From contig JANTQA010000036.1 of the NCBI GenBank assembly GCA_027625915.1, positions 2,847,501 through 2,911,500 on the forward strand: DNA of 64,000 nucleotides, given 5' to 3'. Within the stretch, counting starts at the first letter, position 1; each line of letters begins with the position of its first letter. Below, piece after piece: positions 33,670 through 46,606 of the stretch. Source of the DNA: Anaeramoeba flamelloides (lineage: Eukaryota; Metamonada; Anaeramoebidae). Position numbers and translations under genes: made by a program. Below the pieces are notes generated by a model. That model worked only from the letters and a program-made list of their open reading frames with translations, had not been told where the DNA came from and did no database searches.

Positions 33670-34290
33670 TTCTTTTTTGAGAATTAACCCTTGAAGAACA
33701 AATAAGAAATAATTAGAATAATACACATCAAAGAATTGTTGATATCCATCTGAAAGAAAACTAGTTCAATCAATATATTTTCTTAAAAATAGAAAAACTC
33801 AAATTCTGTATTTCCTATTTGAAAGTAAGAATGTTCGTTTTGATCTTGGATTGAAGATCTAAATAAAATCCCAATAGAAATCAATATCTTTTTTTCTCTA
33901 CAATATTTTTTGGAAATCAAGTACCCAATCGAAGTGTTTGGTATTTGTAGTCTCTATTTGAAAAAGGAAATGAAAATGAACTGAAAAATTTTTGACATTT
34001 ATTAATTAAAATCAAGATCAAAGATTGAATAAAATTACCGTAGAAATCAAACAGATTTTTCAACAATAATTTCCACAGTTTCAATAACCTTAGAATAGCA
34101 CGATTTTACCAAGGACTATTGATCTTGCAATAAAAAAAATTACAAATGAATTGGCTGATCTAAGAAAATAGAAAAAAAACATAAAAAAATAAAAAAATGT
34201 GAAAAAAGGATTTCAATTTTGAAATTTTCAAAATTGATTTTTTTTCTAATTTCAATTCAAACCCTTTAAAGTAAATAATATTACACTTAC
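33670..34290 (+). repeat. Dispersed repeat R1, copy 2 (longest)
   Basis: Aligns with 1-520 from TTTTCTTAAAAATAGAAAAA onward and, reversed, with 40040-40460 from AAGAACAAATAAGAAATAAT. Shared blocks include TTGGTATTTGTAGTCTCTAT and GACTATTGATCTTGCAATAA. No open frame is conserved. Identity of the family unknown. Confidence 0.65.
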
Positions 34291-36808
34291 TACAAAATAA
34301 GCCCCTTTGACTTGAAAATGGCTTAGTTTTATTAATTTAATAATCTCATATATTAAATTTCAATGTTTTCCTTCAGAAGGAATATTTTTTTCTTTTACAG
34401 ACATATTTATTAGGTATTTTTTATTTAATTTTAAGTTTTGTGTTAATATTGGTGAAAAATAATATCGAAATGGAAAAAAAAAATTAGTAGTTTTCATGAA
34501 TATCTAATACCAATGAAAAACAAACAACCAAGGTGATGTTCCATAGTTCTCAAAGATACAACAATCAAAAAAGAGGCTAACTTTTGAAAAAAGTGCCAAA
34601 GTATGACATTCAATTTCGAATTTGAATTTTTGTGAATTATTTTTGAAAATAACTGTGTTAGTTTATGAAGTCTTACTCTTTGGCACTTTTGAAGATCTTC
34701 GTGAATGATTTTTTGAAATACTTTTTTATTCTCAAATGAGTTATTTTTATCTCAATAATAATAAAGTTTAAAGTATTCAAATTTTTCAAATCTAGAGGGT
34801 TATACTAAAACTAACAAATTAGATTAACGTAAATTAAATTGATTTTGTACTTAAGGAAAACAATTTGTTTCTAATTGTAAAAAAAAAAAAAAATTAAATA
34901 TTAGGAAATAGAAAACAAGAAATCTTTTTTCAAAATTTGATTTTTTGGAAATAAGATCCTAATTATTTTTTTACACTTTATTTGGTTAGTAGTATTTTTT
35001 TTGAAATTGAGATTACTTTCAATTTTTTTTTTTATTTAAATTTTTTGTAAAAGAGATCTTTCGAAACTTAATTTTTTTTATCTTTTTTTGAAATTTTGTC
35101 ATTTTATATAAAGTTAAAATTTTTAGTTACTTTTCTTTTTTTCTCCATTTGGATACTTTAAATTATTTTTTTTGTTCTTTGCAATTTTCTTAATTGAGAT
35201 CATGTGATTTTTTTAGTTGTTATTTGAATTTTGTATTTATATTTTTGGTAATTTTTTTTTTGTAATTCAATTTTTTGTAAAAGAGATCTTTTCTATTATT
35301 TTTTATATTTGAATTTTTTTTTTTTGAAATCCTATTAAACTCTTTTTTATTTATGAATTGGATTATTTGTAATTTCAGTTAAGTAGAATTTTTTTTATTT
35401 TATTTGTATTTTTTTGTCCTTGAAGATTCTTTGAATTTTTTTTTTTTGTAAATTAAATTTTTTCACGAAAAAGAAGTATAATACAAAAATTTTATTTCAC
35501 TTTACAAACCAAATTCGTGTAGTATATAATTAATTTAACCTCGGTGAAAGGATTATTAAAGAGGAATTTTTGAATTAAATTTTTAAATTTTTTTATCAAA
35601 ATTTAATAAATGTATCGTTATTTTCAATAATATTGTTTTAATAGAAATTAAATATCAATCGTTATTAATAGTTGATTAGACATAAAAATATTAATAAAAA
35701 ATTAATTTTGATCATTGTCTCTTGTCTTCTATTTTTTTCTAAAAGTTAAAACTTTTGAGTTAATAATTCTTTGATTTTCAAAATAACATACAAATAATTT
35801 TTTTTTTATTATAATAATTCTAATTTTTTTTAATTCAATCAGCCTGGTTTTTTAAACTTTTTTAAATTATTTATTTTCAATACTTGGTGATATATATATT
35901 TATAATAAAAAATTTCATTATAAATTCTATTTTTTTTTCTGACTTCATATTTTTTTCAAGTTCAATGGTTTTTATCTCTGAATTTCAATCAAATCTTCTT
36001 AAACTTCCAAAATAATAGTTGGATTATATTTTATTTTTAACAATAAACAAGTATATTTTTATTGAAAAATGTATTTTTCCAAGTAAAAAAAAAGTTATAT
36101 ATCTCCAAAGAATAAATTTTTAAAAAGATTTATTAACAAAATTTTTGAGATTATTTATTTTAATGCAATTATAACTTTCTAAAAAAAAAACAAAATCAGT
36201 TATTTCTATTTTCATAATATTGAGAGTAAAAATCATATTTTTTCTATTTTTCTTTATCTTTACACTCTAGTGTAACCCCCCGTCCCTCCCTTTAGGTACA
36301 TGGATATCTAATTAGCATTTTTTAAAAATGTAACCAAAAAAACAGTCAATTTAAAGGGACTATTATACATTCAATAATTCTCTTCTAATCTGAGGAGTTT
36401 TTCAACTATAGAAATTTCATTTAAAGAAGAAAAAAATTACAAACAGTAATAGTGAATATATGGTCAATTATAAAAATTTGATCTCATTTCGTTTCTCAGT
36501 GAATTTCCACTTATTAAGAAATAACAGCATTCCACAATAATATTTTGGTCGAACTATTTTAAAAATACAGAAAATTCCAAACCAAAAATTAAATTTTCGA
36601 AATTTAATCAATTAATAAAAAAAATTATAAATATAAAATATTACTTTTTAAGTATTTTTGAATTGTGATTTTACGTCAAAAAAAAAAAACAAAAATGATA
36701 TTAAATCAAAAAAATTTCAAAAAAATATAAAAAAATAAAAATTAAATAAATTTAGGAAATCAAAATAAAAAAAAAAAAAAAGAAATAGCAATTTTAATAA
36801 TTTAATAA
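34291..36808. other. Long A/T-rich gap with one small foldback
   Basis: No gene supported. About 34584-34700 is a foldback pairing GAAAAAAGTGCCAAAGTA with TACTCTTTGGCACTTTTG. The block TTTTTTGTAAAAGAGATCTTT occurs at about 35040 and 35267. The rest is A/T-tract sequence. Confidence 0.45.
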
Positions 36809-39800
36809 TTATTTTTTAAATCCAGATGTTACTCTAGGAGAAGCTATCATTGATAATATTTCTTTATCATTTTTCTTATTTCTTATAAATTGGAATTTTA
36901 TATTACCAAGTTCATTCTCGTCTTCTTCAAAATCATCTTTAAAAATATCTTTATATTCTGGTTCAACAATTTTGGATCTAATTGAAGATAATAAATGAAA
37001 GGTATTTGGGTCTGTAATACTTAAAACGGAAAGTATAAAATCAAAAATTTTCGAATCAGTACCGCCTAAATTGTTTTTATTCCATTTAAATAAAGTGGGT
37101 ATAATTATTTTGGGATTAGTTGATTTAGGTTTGGAAATAATTAAAAATTTTTTGAGATATCTTCCGCAGGAATCAAATAATTCTTTATCAATTTTGTTTC
37201 CATGGTAAATAAATAATTTAGGACTTGTTAATTGTAAATTGGTCACGGCAAATAACGTATATGGTACAAACATTGAGCCTGCTAATACTGTTTCTCTTCG
37301 GGGATCTTTTTTACTAAAGTATTTTTTATTTCCTTTTAAAATTCCTTGGATGATGTCTTCTCTCGAATAATTCAGCCCGTCAATTGAATATTTATAATCT
37401 ACATTATATTGTCGAATATGGAAAAAGGTTTCTGGGTTACTTTGGCTAATAATACAAGCATGCAAAAATAAACAATTCGCAATGTTAATCCAAAAGGCCA
37501 ATTTTTCTGAAAGATTCAACTCGTTTAGGTTTGCATTTTTTAACTCACCGCTAATCTTGATTCCATTTAAATATTCTGTCGAACTACTGATCTGCTTCCA
37601 ATCTATAGGCAAATAAAGCAGCTCGTTTTGGGTACGATCTTCTTCAACTTCTAAATGGAATGCGCCTATACCCGGTATCATAATTTTTTTTTTCCTTTTT
37701 TGCTGTTTTTGTTTAATTTCTTCTTCTTCCTTTTTTTTATCCTGAATGTTGTTTTCCCGAAGCTTTGAGAGCAAATCGAGTAATTCTTCAGCAATTTTTG
37801 TGGCATTCCTTTTTTCTGAGTTGATCTTATAATTTTGATTTAAAATTCCAAGTTCATCTTCGCCTAAATTGTCTTCTTCAAGATTATGAATAGTCAATTG
37901 TGTGATTTTGATCCCCTTTTGTTTTTTAATTTGCTTATTCGAGATGTTATGGGATTTTTTATATGTAGAAGACGCAGCGTCTTTTAATTGATTTAAAATA
38001 ATTGCTAGTCTTGTACATGGATCATCAAATTTTAAAAAGGTAGTCATACTTGATTCCTAGAAAATATTAATTAATTATTATAATTTTTTTTATTTTGATT
38101 TATATTAGATCAGAAATGGGTTTTTTTTGTTTTTTTTTAGAAAACACAATAGTAGTTTAATAAAAAATTAGAATAAAAACATTTTTTTTTGCAATAAAGA
38201 AATCAACACTATATTATTTCTGTGTAGCATTAAGCTTTCTGGAGTTTTCTGTTTATTGTGAAGTGTTCTAGGTTTTTTTTACTTTAGAAATAAACAGAAA
38301 ATTTAGTAAAATTTTCGGTTTATTTCTAAAGTAAAAAAAACCTAACGAAAATCAATAGATTTTACAGATAAAACAGAAAACCTAGGCACTCTACGGCACT
38401 TTATGTAACCCCACAAACTTATAGATAGTGATATTATTTAATCTAGCGAGAGAGTGAATATGGCCAATTCTCTCAAGAATCTTATCCGCTCTGTGTATTG
38501 AGAGGAATTTTGTTCCAATTCTTCTTTGATTTTTATAATAGTCAAAAAGATTAAAAAATCGTTAGAGTTCTCTCGTAAAATTAGCTTTTATATTTGTTGC
38601 ATAAACCCAATTTTTAATAAAAATTATATCTTGGTGCTTTTTGTAATTTTTATTACTTTTTTAGCAAATAATATATGACCAAAAATATGTGGTTACAAAG
38701 ATTCTTACATTATAACTCAGATTAATGTTCGTTAAATTAAGGTTTTTTTCAAAAAATTAATAGATTATTTTGATTATAGTCTTTTATTTTGTTTAATTTT
38801 GATCAATAATAAATCTCAAAAATAGTCCATTTGCATTTTATATTACTGATAAAGTCCTAATCATGATAAAGATTTTTTTTATGGATATCCAGATTTTATT
38901 TTTTAAAATATTAATTACAACAGTTTGAAACCATGAATTACATCAAATCCAATGAAATAAAAGATAATAAAAAATATTAAAATAAATTATTTTCATTTTT
39001 TAAGGTATTTTATAGGATTCTATTATTATTAAAATAGACCTTAGTAATTGAAAATTCGAAAAATTTAAAAAAAAGATCAAATAATTTGAAATAACCTTCA
39101 AACAAATAATATTTCAAATTGATCACTATAAATTGTTAATCGAGAAAAAAAAAAAAAAAAAACAAATTTTTACCTTTTTTTCATTTTCTTGTGGTTCATA
39201 ATGTAAAACATCAATTCTATCAAAATATTTATATAAAAAATTTCGAAAATCGATCAAATCTTGAAATGAGGATGTGGTGCTTTGATGATTTTCTTGTTTT
39301 TTTTTTTCATTTTTATTGACTACAGAACCAGAACTAACGATTTTATTTACAAACCCATTAATTTTTTGTATATTTTTATCAGACCAATTTTTAAATTCAG
39401 AAAATAATTCATTTCTTTCAATTAATTTTGGTGTAGAAACAAAGGTTTGAAGAATTTTTGAAATTAATCTTAAGTTTTCTTTGTTTTCTTTGGTAATTCG
39501 ATCTTCAATGATACCATAGCCATTTGGGTGATGAATTGCAGGGCAAATAAATCTGGAAATTAACGAGGATAGGATTATATAATTCGAATACCCTTGGAAT
39601 TTTTCTTCTACAATTGTCGATACATGTGAAAAAATTGTTTTTAACTCTTCTGGTATTTGTTTAATTGAGCCAACGATTGCATCTAGAAATTTTTGAAGCA
39701 TTTTTTCAACCCATTTAATATTTTTTTCATATTCATCATTTTCAATTTTCAATTTATTGATCTTTTTATTTAAAATAGTAGATTAAATTAATTTGATTTT

Positions 39801-42800
39801 TATTTTTTATTTTTTATTTGTTTATTAAAAAATGAATATTTTTAATTTTTAGAAAAATTTTTAATTGCATTTGAAATATTCTTATTTTTCAAATTTGTTA
39901 AAAAAAAAAAAAAAAAACTTTATTTGCCTTGAAAATTATAAAAGTTTAAATCCAAACAATAATCTAAACTATTTTCCAGTCAAAGGTAACCAGATCTGAC
40001 ATGAGGTGAATCATATAGATTAAATACGTTTAAAGAATTTAAATGTGTATTAGAAGAAAAAATTTTGAAATTTTCAAAATTGAAATCATTTTTTCAGTTT
40101 GCTTTTTTCTTTTTTTCTTTTTTCAATTTTTTTTTGATAAAGTAATTCATTAATAAAATTTTTTTTATTGCAAATCATTAATTCACAAAGTAAAAACATG
40201 TTCTTCGAATGTTATCGAAAAAGTAAAAATGATTGTAGAGAAATCATATTAATTTCTATTGGAATTTTTTTTGTATCTTCAATTGAAGATCAAAATTAAC
40301 ATTGTTATTTTTTTCAATTGTCACATAAGAATTTTATTTTTTCAATTTTTAGGAAATATATGTAGAATGATTAGATTTGCTACATACATATCTAACAACT
40401 ATTCTCAGATGTGTATTATTCTAATCATTTCTTATTTATTCTTTAAAGTTTAATTATAAAAAATAATTGATTTTTGAAAATTTTTTTTTTGCATTTTTGT
40501 CAGAAACAAAGTTTATTATATTTGATATTATAATATAAATATTAATTATTGAAATCTTGAAAAGTGTAAAATATATATATAATAGAGGTTTTGATGATAT
40601 CTATACTTAATTCACGATAAAGTTACAAAAATCGCGATATATAGAAAATCGTGATATTCAATATTATCGTGAAAATATTAAAAATCACGGTATTCTAAAA
40701 TAGTAATAATTATTTAAAAATCGTGATAAATGCCAAAATATCGCGATTAAAAAGTAATTGTGATATAATAGTTGATGGGTTTTGGGCTTATTTAGCAATA
40801 TTTTTATAATGAAATTTTTTTTGTTAGATTAAAAAAACGTTTATGTGAAAAAAAGTCATTCGTTGAAAAAACAACAAAAAAGATACTTGATCCAATCAAG
40901 GATCAGATCAAAGAGTTTTATTGTATTTTCATTTGATTTGGTTGACAAACCTACCGATCTTTTTAGATCAACAACAATTATAACTAAAGATAAATAAATA
41001 TTTTCACAGTCTATCGTGGTATTGTAAATTGTGTTGAAGTAAAAAGACTTTTAAAACAACCAACTCTTCACTCGTACTTTAAAGAATGTGTTCTTGGGTT
41101 AAAATCATTTGTTTATTCTTTGAAAGCTGAAAGGAGTTGGATAAATTTACAAAAGCTTTCACAACAACCTAGCCATATTATCACCAATTATGATTGTTTG
41201 GGCATTTGTTTTCTTCTTCTTCTCAGATCTTGGTATTGGACAGAAAAAGACAACTAGAGCTTAGAGGTTATTGTTTGACCGATCACCAATAAGAAGGAAA
41301 ATTACGCTTTCTTCTTTTTGGTTATTTAACACTGTGAATGTAATAACTCCATTTTTAAAAAAAATACATCTATTTTATATTCAAGTACATCGCTGAAATG
41401 GGTTATTGTTAGTATGATCACAAAATTCGTTGAAAGATTTTATATTTTGTAAAAAAAAAAAATGAATTGAAAAAATTTTAATTTCCACAAAAAACAGTCT
41501 CATTCCCTTTATAAAAGTTTTCTGTCTTTCAAAACTTTCAAACACTTGAAGAGAATTTACAGCCCTTGAAAACACTTTCTAACATTTTTAAATGGGAAAC
41601 GCGTTGTAAAAGTCTCAAGGTTTTTTAAAAGTCAAGAGATTTTTTTATTGTGAAATCAAAAAAATAATTTTTCATTTTTTCGCAATAATAATTTTTTCGC
41701 GATCATGTAAATTGTATCGCGATTTTATGATTTTTCGTGATAAAGTGGGATTAATTCCGATTTTTTTAATATTATCACGATTTAATTATTAATATCATGA
41801 TAATATATTTTATCATCAAAACCTCTAATAAATGAATAAATCCGAGTTTTAAACACAATTAATTTTTTATTTGAAAGTGTTTTTGGGCGACTTTTACTAA
41901 ATCAACAAGTAACAAAAAGTTTTTTTTTTTTTTTTAATAGAACTGCCAATTCTATAAAATTAATTATTTTTTCTATTTTTAAACTTGTCTTTAATAATTG
42001 ACCAAAAAATGTATTTTTTCCATTAAAAATAAAGTCATAAAAGTTTATCTGTTTGTCGTAAGGTTTTTTTTAATATTAAAATATTAAAAAAAAATCAAAG
42101 ATTTTACTCTATTCTTTTAAATTAAAAAAAAAAAACTAACGAACGTTTTTTTTGGAATTCAATAACCCATTATATGTGCACTTATATATTTCATTTTTTA
42201 GTTCTTTTAAATCTTTCGAATGCCAATTAATTTTATTATTTATTCTTTGATTAAATTTTATTAATTTTTCTAAATAAGGAAGAGATAAGTTATTTAATTT
42301 ATTTTTTAATTTAAATTTCTTCTTATTTACTGAAATTATCATATTTTCAATTTTAAATTCTGTTTTGTAAATAAGAATTGGTGTATTTCTGTTTATTTTG
42401 CATATTTCAGTAATACACGAATTAATCCAAGAATGTAAATAATTTATCGTTTTTATTTGATAATTAAAAATTTCTTATCAAATAAATGTGTTAATAAATG
42501 AAATATTTGATTATAAAAGAAAAATAAATAAATAAAAGAAAAGTAAAATTTACTTGAACAATTTCTTGATGTTTGATAACTTCATTAACTGGCTTTTTCA
42601 ATATTGATGTGATATAATTTTTTCCAATTTGCCTCGAAAAATTGGTGATCATATTTCTAGCCATTGAATTTTTTCCAAACAATTGTTGTGGTAATTTTGT
42701 TTTTGAAACTTCTCTAGCTATTGAATAAGATAAAAATGGCATTGCTTGGTTGTAATTTCTTAAAACGGATATTAACGAATCTGAAATTTGATCAGAATCT

Positions 42801-45800
42801 CTAGAATGAATCAGATCAGAAAATGTGAGTAATAATTTGAAATTATCAGAAACAAGAATCTATTATATATTGTTAATAATGAAATTTATTAGGAAAAATG
42901 TAAAGTATAAAAATAATTGATTCGAACAGAAAAATTGTAAAAAAAATAATCGTTTGAGTTATCATCAATAAATTTAATATTATTTTGAAAAAATTTCTTT
43001 TCCACCATTCAAAAAGATTTTCAAGAAATTATTTCACAAAAACTTTATACCATTAATTTTTTTTGAAAATTATTAATATTGTATTTTTGGAAAGTATTTA
43101 TAGAAAAAATAAAATACAAAATTGGTGTAAATAAATAATTAATAAATACTGATTATTTAAAAATCTAGTTCAAATTAAAAAACAATAGAAAAAAAAAAAA
43201 AAAATAATAATTTCAAAAATCAAAATTTATTAAAAACTTTTCATTTTTTTTACTTCTGGAAAATAAAAAATCAATTTTTACAAATCTTCAAATTTAAATT
43301 AAATCATATATTATATCCTTGGGTGACTTTATTGATAATACGTCTGTATAAATTAGCTTTCAATTCGCTTTCTTTGGAAGAAATAAAAATTTTTTTTCAA
43401 AAAAAAAAATTCAAATTGTGAACATTTAAAAAAACACAATTTTCGAGATCATAATAATTCCTCAAATATGAGTAGAAAACCACTATCATCTTATAAATTA
43501 TTTAGACTATTGAACTGCTAAACGATATTTGTATTTAAATGAATTATTTCCAAAAAACTTTTTAAGTTAGTTATTTCACAAGTGTCAATATCAATGTTAT
43601 AAAAAATAGAGTTTTTACAATTTTTAAGAGATAAATAAAGAGTTTCCATGCATTTATCCAAATTTTCGTTATAGTAAACGAAACGTCAGTTTTGATTTTT
43701 GAGACATTATTGGGTTGTCAATATAAAATCGTTTGGCAAATACCAATAATTTTTTTCGAAAAAAGATTTTTTTTTTAAAATTGAAAGATTGGTATTTGCA
43801 AATAGATTTTTTGATTAAAATTATTATTAATATATTAAGAAAATCAGATATGTCCTAAATATAAAAAAACACTATTTTTTTCTGATTAATATTTTTAGAA
43901 ATCTAGCTTATAACTTAATTCAATTAACCACTGTGATAAATTTTTTTAGAATCAAAACAATCTCAACTTTTGAATATCGAAAATAGTTTTTGAAATTACT
44001 GTGCACTTTTTTTATATTTTTTTTTGAAAAATTGGGAGTTGAGAAAATTTTGAAATCTAAGAATAAGTTAAAATATTAAATTAGAATATTTTTCCAGAGA
44101 GTTTATCTTTTTTAAATAACCTTTTTTTTTAATTTTACCATTTAAAAATAAAAAAATATTTGAAGACCAAATTAGTCCCTTTTGTGAAAATAAAATTCAC
44201 ATTATTTAGAATTTATTTTAGTAAAAGAGTTAAAATAAGAGATTGTATATAAAAATATACAAAATTTCATGTTTGAATTCAATGATTTTGGCAAAAAATG
44301 TTTTCAAGAAAAAGTTAAATGGAAACTTTATTTATTTTTATTTTTTTTTAATTTTTTTATGGAAGGTATTTGTTCAGTTTTCCATTTTTAGTGTTTTTTG
44401 GGTCGTAGGGACATATTATATTTACAATTTACAAAAATTTGGATAAACGCAATCGAACTCTTTATTTATCTCGAAAATTGTAAAAATTCTATTTTTTACA
44501 ACATTCATATTTACACTACTGTTTCAATGATTTTATATTATTAGTTTATTATTTTAAATTGGTGCAATTAGATCGAGAACTTTTGCTCTTACATGAAAAC
44601 ATTTTTTTTAGAAACTTTGCCTATGGATTATTGATCTATTTATGATTTATGTTCGCTAGTATATGGTTCAGTATTTTTTTCTTTTATTATTTTATTAATT
44701 TTTTCATTAATGTTCGTTTTAAGTTTTTCATTTTTTCATTTTTTTCCTCAAGATCTTTGTTTATAAGGACTATGTTTTCAGGGGAAAACCGTGAAATTGT
44801 TGATAAAAAAACTCTCTTGAAAGGGTTCCGTAATCTCAGTTAATATTTGCATACTGATAATTTCTTTTACAAAAAATGGTCAATTTTCACAATTCTTACA
44901 ATTTTCACAATTTTACCCTTCTTAGATCCTTCCAAAATTGGATTTTAAGATTTCACAATTTCCATTTCAAATGTATAAACAGAAAAAAAATTCCTCTAGC
45001 TGTTCTAAATATTTTTTATAATTCCTTTTACAAGTTTGAAAGGTTTACAAATTTGAAATTGTACTTGAAAATACCTTTTAGACCTTTTTTTTTGATAAAT
45101 TTTCATTCAAAGATCTGTTTAATTGTTTTATTGTATTTTGGGGTTGATTTTTGACTTTGGAACGATTATTTTTTTTAATCCATTTTCTTCAGAATGAAAA
45201 TTCTTTTTGAGAAGTGAATGTAAAATAACACAATAACTGAACACCCTCCTGGGTGGAAATGTAGTCCTTAAATTCTAAATGTTCCAAAATTAATTATCTT
45301 GAATTAAGTTTGATAAAGATTTCAAATAACACTGATCTCACTTGGTTATCGGTCGGGCATTCCCAGAACATGAAATGGTTTGATAATAATAGCCCAGAAG
45401 AACTTTTAGTTTTAAGGATCGAATTTTTGACAAAAGGGTGCAAAAATGTTCCAATTTGATTCATAAGCCAACTACGCCCATACTTTGAAATCACAAAAGC
45501 AGGGAATGAGTTATACTTTTATTATTTTTTCTCTAACTTTGAATTTTTGTATTAGAAGACAAAATAATCTTTTTGTGGCTCGTTACAATAACACCAATTT
45601 TGTTTTTCTTTCAAATCTGTGGTAATGACAAAGCTAGAAGATTGAAAACAAATAAAAAAGAAAAAAAAAAAAAAAGGAAATTAAAATTTTACCTCAATAA
45701 GTTTTTCGAATTTGGTTCTCCAAGAAGCCTGTTTTTTTTCTTCAAGCAAATATTTCTAATAAGGAAACAAAAAGTGTTGAAATGATTTTTTTGTTTTATG

Positions 45801-46606
45801 TTTTTTGTTTATTTGAAAAAGATCAGTGTGAAGAACGATTAAACTAATGAGCAAAGGGACTTTGTTTGAGTACAGTCGAATAGAGGTAAAAAAGGGAAAA
45901 GAAACAAAATTTTTTTTCAATAAAAAAAAACAAGTAAAGACACAAACCTTTGTAAAGGTAAAGTGGACCTTTAGTTTAATTTGGATTTTTTTTTTTGATT
46001 GTGACATTTTAATGGTTTCTTGACTGTTTGATTTGGAAAGGCTTTTTGGTACCACGCTTTCTAAGGTGAACCACTCTTCTTTCGGTATTTCGTTCATTAA
46101 TTTCTCAATTTCAATTTTTACAAAGCCAATCAAATTTCCTTTTTTGGATCGATTATCTGGATATGTAAGAACGTTTACATTTAAAAAGGCCTTTCTTTTC
46201 TTCACAAGAAAAAGAAACTCCTCGTTCCAAGTTAAATTTGGTGCTGTTTGGGTTGAGGTTTGTAATTTGAGTTTTTCAATTTGAAGAACACAACCAATCA
46301 TCAACTGTTTATTTGTTGTTAAGGAACTTGAGAAAGAATCCGTGTCGATGTTTTGAAGCTCAATAACTATGGGGGAATGAAAAAGTGCAGCATAAGAAAA
46401 AAAATGTTATTGTTATGGTTGGATCTTGAAAAAAAAAGTTATGAAACAAAAAACAAAAGATAACAAATTTCTTTTTTGTTTTTTAGGTTTCACCTGATGC
46501 TTATTGGTTTGTTTACTTTTTCCCTATTTGTTTTCATTTTTAAAACAACAAAAAAAGAGATCTTACCTTTACAATACAATTGAGGTGGCTCATTTTCCAA
46601 AGACAT
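36809..46606 (-). CDS. C2-RasGAP-DUF547 protein lacking the arginine finger
   Basis: Seven exons, 46606-46567, 46366-45948, 45755-45693, 45515-45342, 42859-42554, 39761-39174 and 38056-36809, whose phases all match; about 945 residues from ATG to TAA. A C2 domain occupies about 10-135 (LYCKVIELQNI, LTWNEEFLFLV, GNLIGFVKIEIEKL, EEWFTLE). A RasGAP domain spans about 235-430: LISVLRNYNQ, EVSKTKLPQQLFGKNSMARN, then ISRFICPAIHHP with Arg404. A DUF547 domain lies at about 680-860 (AFWINIANCLFLHA, DPRRETVLAGSM, YLKKFL). The catalytic arginine of LFRGNS is Gly294 (LFGKNS), so GAP activity is doubtful; it may bind Ras-type GTPases without stimulating them. A C2 domain suggests membrane docking. The joins are inferred from splice signals and phase, not from cDNA. 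Confidence 0.82.
38232..38392. repeat. Isolated LINE-type hairpin cluster in intron 6
   Basis: Foldback centred on CTAGGTTTTTTTTACTTTAG and its complement ending CCTAACG, enclosed by an outer pair GTTTTCTGTTT / AACAGAAAACC and GCACTCTAC. It has the same modules as in the LINE copies but no adjacent reverse-transcriptase sequence. Confidence 0.7.
40040..40460 (-). repeat. Dispersed repeat R1, copy 3 (reversed, in intron 5)
   Basis: Reverse complement shares CAATAGAAATTAATATGATT and TAGAATAATACACATCTGAG with copies 1 and 2. It lies in intron 5 of the C2-RasGAP gene (39762-42553). Confidence 0.6.
40583..41827. mobile_element. hAT-like element with ATCGCGAT-type subterminal repeats
   Basis: Ends TAGAGGTTTTGATGAT and ATCATCAAAACCTCTA are inverted, fitting the TAGNG terminal consensus of hAT elements. 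The flanking octamers ATATATAA and ATAAATGA agree at six of eight positions, a possible eroded 8-bp duplication. The outer 150-190 bp at each side are packed with variants of ATCGCGAT and ATCACGATA, typical of transposase-binding arrays. The middle (40820-41580) is of coding-like composition but frame-broken, with no recognisable transposase. It sits in intron 5. Confidence 0.6.
42060..42480 (-). mobile_element. LINE copy C, C-terminal remnant in intron 5
   Basis: Minus-strand fragment with an open piece (42342-42136) reading INWHSKDLKELKNEI, which matches the linker of copies A, B, D and E (INW.SNNLKELE and similar). A partial hairpin module with GATTTTACTCTATTCTTTTA lies just beyond at about 42060-42130. 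It lacks the reverse-transcriptase region. Confidence 0.7.
43565..44525. mobile_element. Inverted-repeat pair in intron 4 of the RasGAP gene
   Basis: About 100 bp at 43570-43680 is the imperfect reverse complement of 44413-44525; both carry GAGATAAATAAAGAGTT and CATTTATCCAAATTTT (or CGTTTATCC) blocks. The 730 bp between them shows no conserved frame. Probably an old DNA transposon or two copies of a short repeat in opposite orientation. Confidence 0.5.
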
